Shown here: one piece after another, positions 42,000 through 43,300 of the stretch
Layout of the letters: each line of letters opens with the position of its first letter
Position numbering within the stretch: the first letter of the stretch is position 1
Origin: Frankia sp. AgB1.9
Lineage (GTDB): Bacteria; Actinomycetota; Actinomycetes; Frankiales; Frankiaceae
Assembly: GCF_016786355.1 (NCBI RefSeq)
Contig: NZ_JADWYX010000020.1
Span: forward strand, 1 to 43,300
Length of the DNA stretch: 43,300 nucleotides
Direction: 5' to 3'
Notes under the pieces: generated by a model
Databases searched by the model: none
The model's input: the letters and a program-made list of their open reading frames with translations, nothing else
What the model was told of the DNA's origin: nothing
Made by a program: the position numbers and the translations under genes

Positions 42000-43196
42000 A
42001 TGGTCGAGTTCAACCCGTACGACCCTGCGACTTATCGCGACCCTTACCCGGTGTACCGCGCGTTGCGGGACGAGGCGCCCGTCTTCCACAACCCTGACCT
42101 GAGGTTCTGGGCGCTGTCCCGGCATGCCGACGTGTTGGCGGCCCACAACGACTGGGACACGTACTCCAGCGCCGGTGGTGTCACGATCGAGGGCACCGAG
42201 GCCGGCTCGCCGATGATCATTCTCCGGGATCCGCCGGAGCACCGGTGGCACCGCAAGATCGTCGGCAAGGTGTTCACGCCGCGCCGGATGCTGGACCTGG
42301 AGCCCTACATCCGTCGACGGGCCGGCGAGCTGCTCGACCGTTTCGCCGACTCCGACGAGTTCGACATCGTCCGCGAGTTCTCGGTCACCCTCCCGCTGGA
42401 CGTGATCAGCGAGCTGCTCGGCATCCCCGAGGAGCACCGCGCGACCGTCAACGAGGCCGCCGACGCGATGCTGATGCGCGGCGACGGCGCCGACGACGAG
42501 CAGGTCTTCGCCGAGAGCGCGGGGACGCTGCTCAACCTCTACCTCTCGCTGGTGGCCGAGCGGCGCAAGAAGCCGACCGGCGACCCGATCAGCCTGCTGA
42601 TCGAGACCAAGGTCGCCGACGACGAGGACGGCGCCACCCGGGCGATGGACGACGACGAGATCGCCTTCCGGTTCATCGAGCTGAGCGTGGCCGGCCACGA
42701 GACGGTCGCCAAGGCCATCCCGAACGGGCTGATGGCGTTGACCCGGTTCCCCGAGCAGCGCCGCCTGCTGCTGGCTGATCCGAGCCGTTACGACCGGGCG
42801 GCCGGCGAGACGCTCCGTTTCGACGCGCCGTCGCAGCTCCAGGGCCGGACCACGAAACGGGACGTCGAGCTGCACGGCGTCACGATCCCGGCCGGTGACC
42901 GGGTCATGCTGATCACCGGGTCGGCGCTGCGTGACGAGCGGGTCTACGAGAACCCGGACGTGTTCGACCTGAACCGCCGGGACGAGCCGTCGACGGTGTT
43001 CTTCGGCTTCGGCATCCACCGCTGCCTCGGTGCCCACCTGGCCCGGCTGGAGGTCAGGGTCGCCCTGGAGGAGGTCCTCCGACGCTTCCCGGACTTCGTG
43101 GCCGACCCGACCCGCGCGGTCATGAAGGTCTCGTCCAACGTCCGAGGCGCCGCCAACCTCCCGTTCGCCACCAGGGGCGCCGCCATCGCGGTCTGA
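42000..43196 (+). CDS. Cytochrome P450
   Basis: Soluble bacterial P450 of 398 residues. The I-helix oxygen-binding motif is AGHET at 231-235, followed by Val where Thr or Ser is usual; the ExxR pair is E270 and R273; the heme loop FGFGIHRCLGAHLAR has the axial Cys342. The N-terminal FNPYDPATYRDPYPVYRALRDEAPV is typical of class I bacterial forms. No ferredoxin or reductase gene adjoins it, so electrons must come from elsewhere. ATG with GGGAG 6 nt upstream; the frame is open upstream to 41715, but family similarity begins at the chosen start. Substrate unknown. Confidence 0.95.
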   Translation: MVEFNPYDPATYRDPYPVYRALRDEAPVFHNPDLRFWALSRHADVLAAHNDWDTYSSAGGVTIEGTEAGSPMIILRDPPEHRWHRKIVGKVFTPRRMLDLEPYIRRRAGELLDRFADSDEFDIVREFSVTLPLDVISELLGIPEEHRATVNEAADAMLMRGDGADDEQVFAESAGTLLNLYLSLVAERRKKPTGDPISLLIETKVADDEDGATRAMDDDEIAFRFIELSVAGHETVAKAIPNGLMALTRFPEQRRLLLADPSRYDRAAGETLRFDAPSQLQGRTTKRDVELHGVTIPAGDRVMLITGSALRDERVYENPDVFDLNRRDEPSTVFFGFGIHRCLGAHLARLEVRVALEEVLRRFPDFVADPTRAVMKVSSNVRGAANLPFATRGAAIAV

Positions 43197-43249
43197 GCTA
43201 CCTGGTTTGAGTTACGTGGCTTGAGCTACCTGGTTTGAGCTAGCTGGTT
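43194..43249 (+). repeat. Four 14-bp tandem repeats starting at the P450 stop codon
   Basis: Units TGAGCTACCTGGTT, TGAGTTACGTGGCT, TGAGCTACCTGGTT and TGAGCTAGCTGGTT follow in exact register. The first TGA is the stop codon. Confidence 0.9.
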
Positions 43250-43254
43250 CGGGA

Positions 43255-43272
43255 CCCCGGGGGCCCCCGGGG
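43255..43272 (+). terminator. GC-only palindrome after the P450 gene
   Basis: CCCCGGGGGCCCCCGGGG is a perfect 18-bp palindrome. Position suggests a terminator, but it has no loop spacer and no T-tract, and the window ends 28 bases later. Confidence 0.4.
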
Positions 43273-43300
43273 CCCGGGGCGCCCGCGGGGCGGCGCGCCC

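Noticed and set aside
41531..42013. Open frames on both strands across copy C and the P450 leader
   Set aside because: They run through the palindromic repeat and are Arg/Pro-rich with no family features; GC-rich artefacts.
1..43300. tRNA, rRNA, CRISPR arrays, insertion sequences, replication origin
   Set aside because: No cloverleaf, rRNA core, spacer-repeat array or transposase motif was seen by eye on either strand.

Overview
The window is high-GC DNA with many GTG starts, tightly overlapping genes and several apparently leaderless promoters. It holds most of a histidine operon and a tryptophan operon. HisA looks like the actinobacterial PriA type, the TIGR02234-type tryptophan-associated membrane protein is present, and no separate trpF is seen. 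This points to an Actinomycetota chromosome; a Frankia-like lineage is my guess from the gene mix, not something the sequence proves.

Layout: (1) 1-4289, minus strand: a coupled operon of a branched-polyamine-synthase-like protein, an OmpR-type response regulator and a sensor histidine kinase. (2) 4403-8465, plus strand: hisD, a 35-codon coupled ORF, hisC, hisB, hisH. (3) 8491-14109: a lasso-peptide-like RiPP locus. A cyclase broken at a 12-base homopolymer, a B2 protease and a B1/RRE protein lie on the minus strand; a nucleotidyltransferase and a low-complexity membrane protein lie on the plus strand. No standard precursor is evident. (4) 14107-15614: priA/hisA and hisF. (5) 15857-19770: a heterodimeric ABC exporter. 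(6) 19799-25265: an XRE-cupin regulator and an AtzH-AtzE fusion amidase, divergent from a flavin monooxygenase, an isochorismatase-fold hydrolase and a cupin. This looks like a nitrogen-compound catabolic module. (7) 25382-31579: hisI, trpE, the trp membrane protein, trpC, trpB, trpA. (8) 31927-33865: lgt and a VIT-family transporter. (9) 33915-40306: a control region with iron-box-like half-sites and a GlnR-like array, then gltB and gltD. (10) 40762-43196: a divergent adenylate kinase and a cytochrome P450.

The his and trp genes make amino acids from PRPP/chorismate, with PriA probably serving both pathways. Glutamate synthase supplies glutamate, the amino donor these routes depend on (HisH itself uses glutamine). 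The lasso-like locus separates hisH from priA, and the exporter plus catabolic module separates hisF from hisI, so these look like insertions into an ancestral his-trp block.

Non-coding structure is rich. Three copies of a ~77-bp imperfect palindrome lie in intergenic gaps (20468, 31664, 41577). Short tandem repeats begin at or span the stop codon of several genes (hisB, hisF, the monooxygenase, the cupin, lgt, the P450). At least six start codons sit 6-7 nt downstream of a TANNNT -10 element. No tRNA, rRNA, CRISPR or insertion sequence was recognised.
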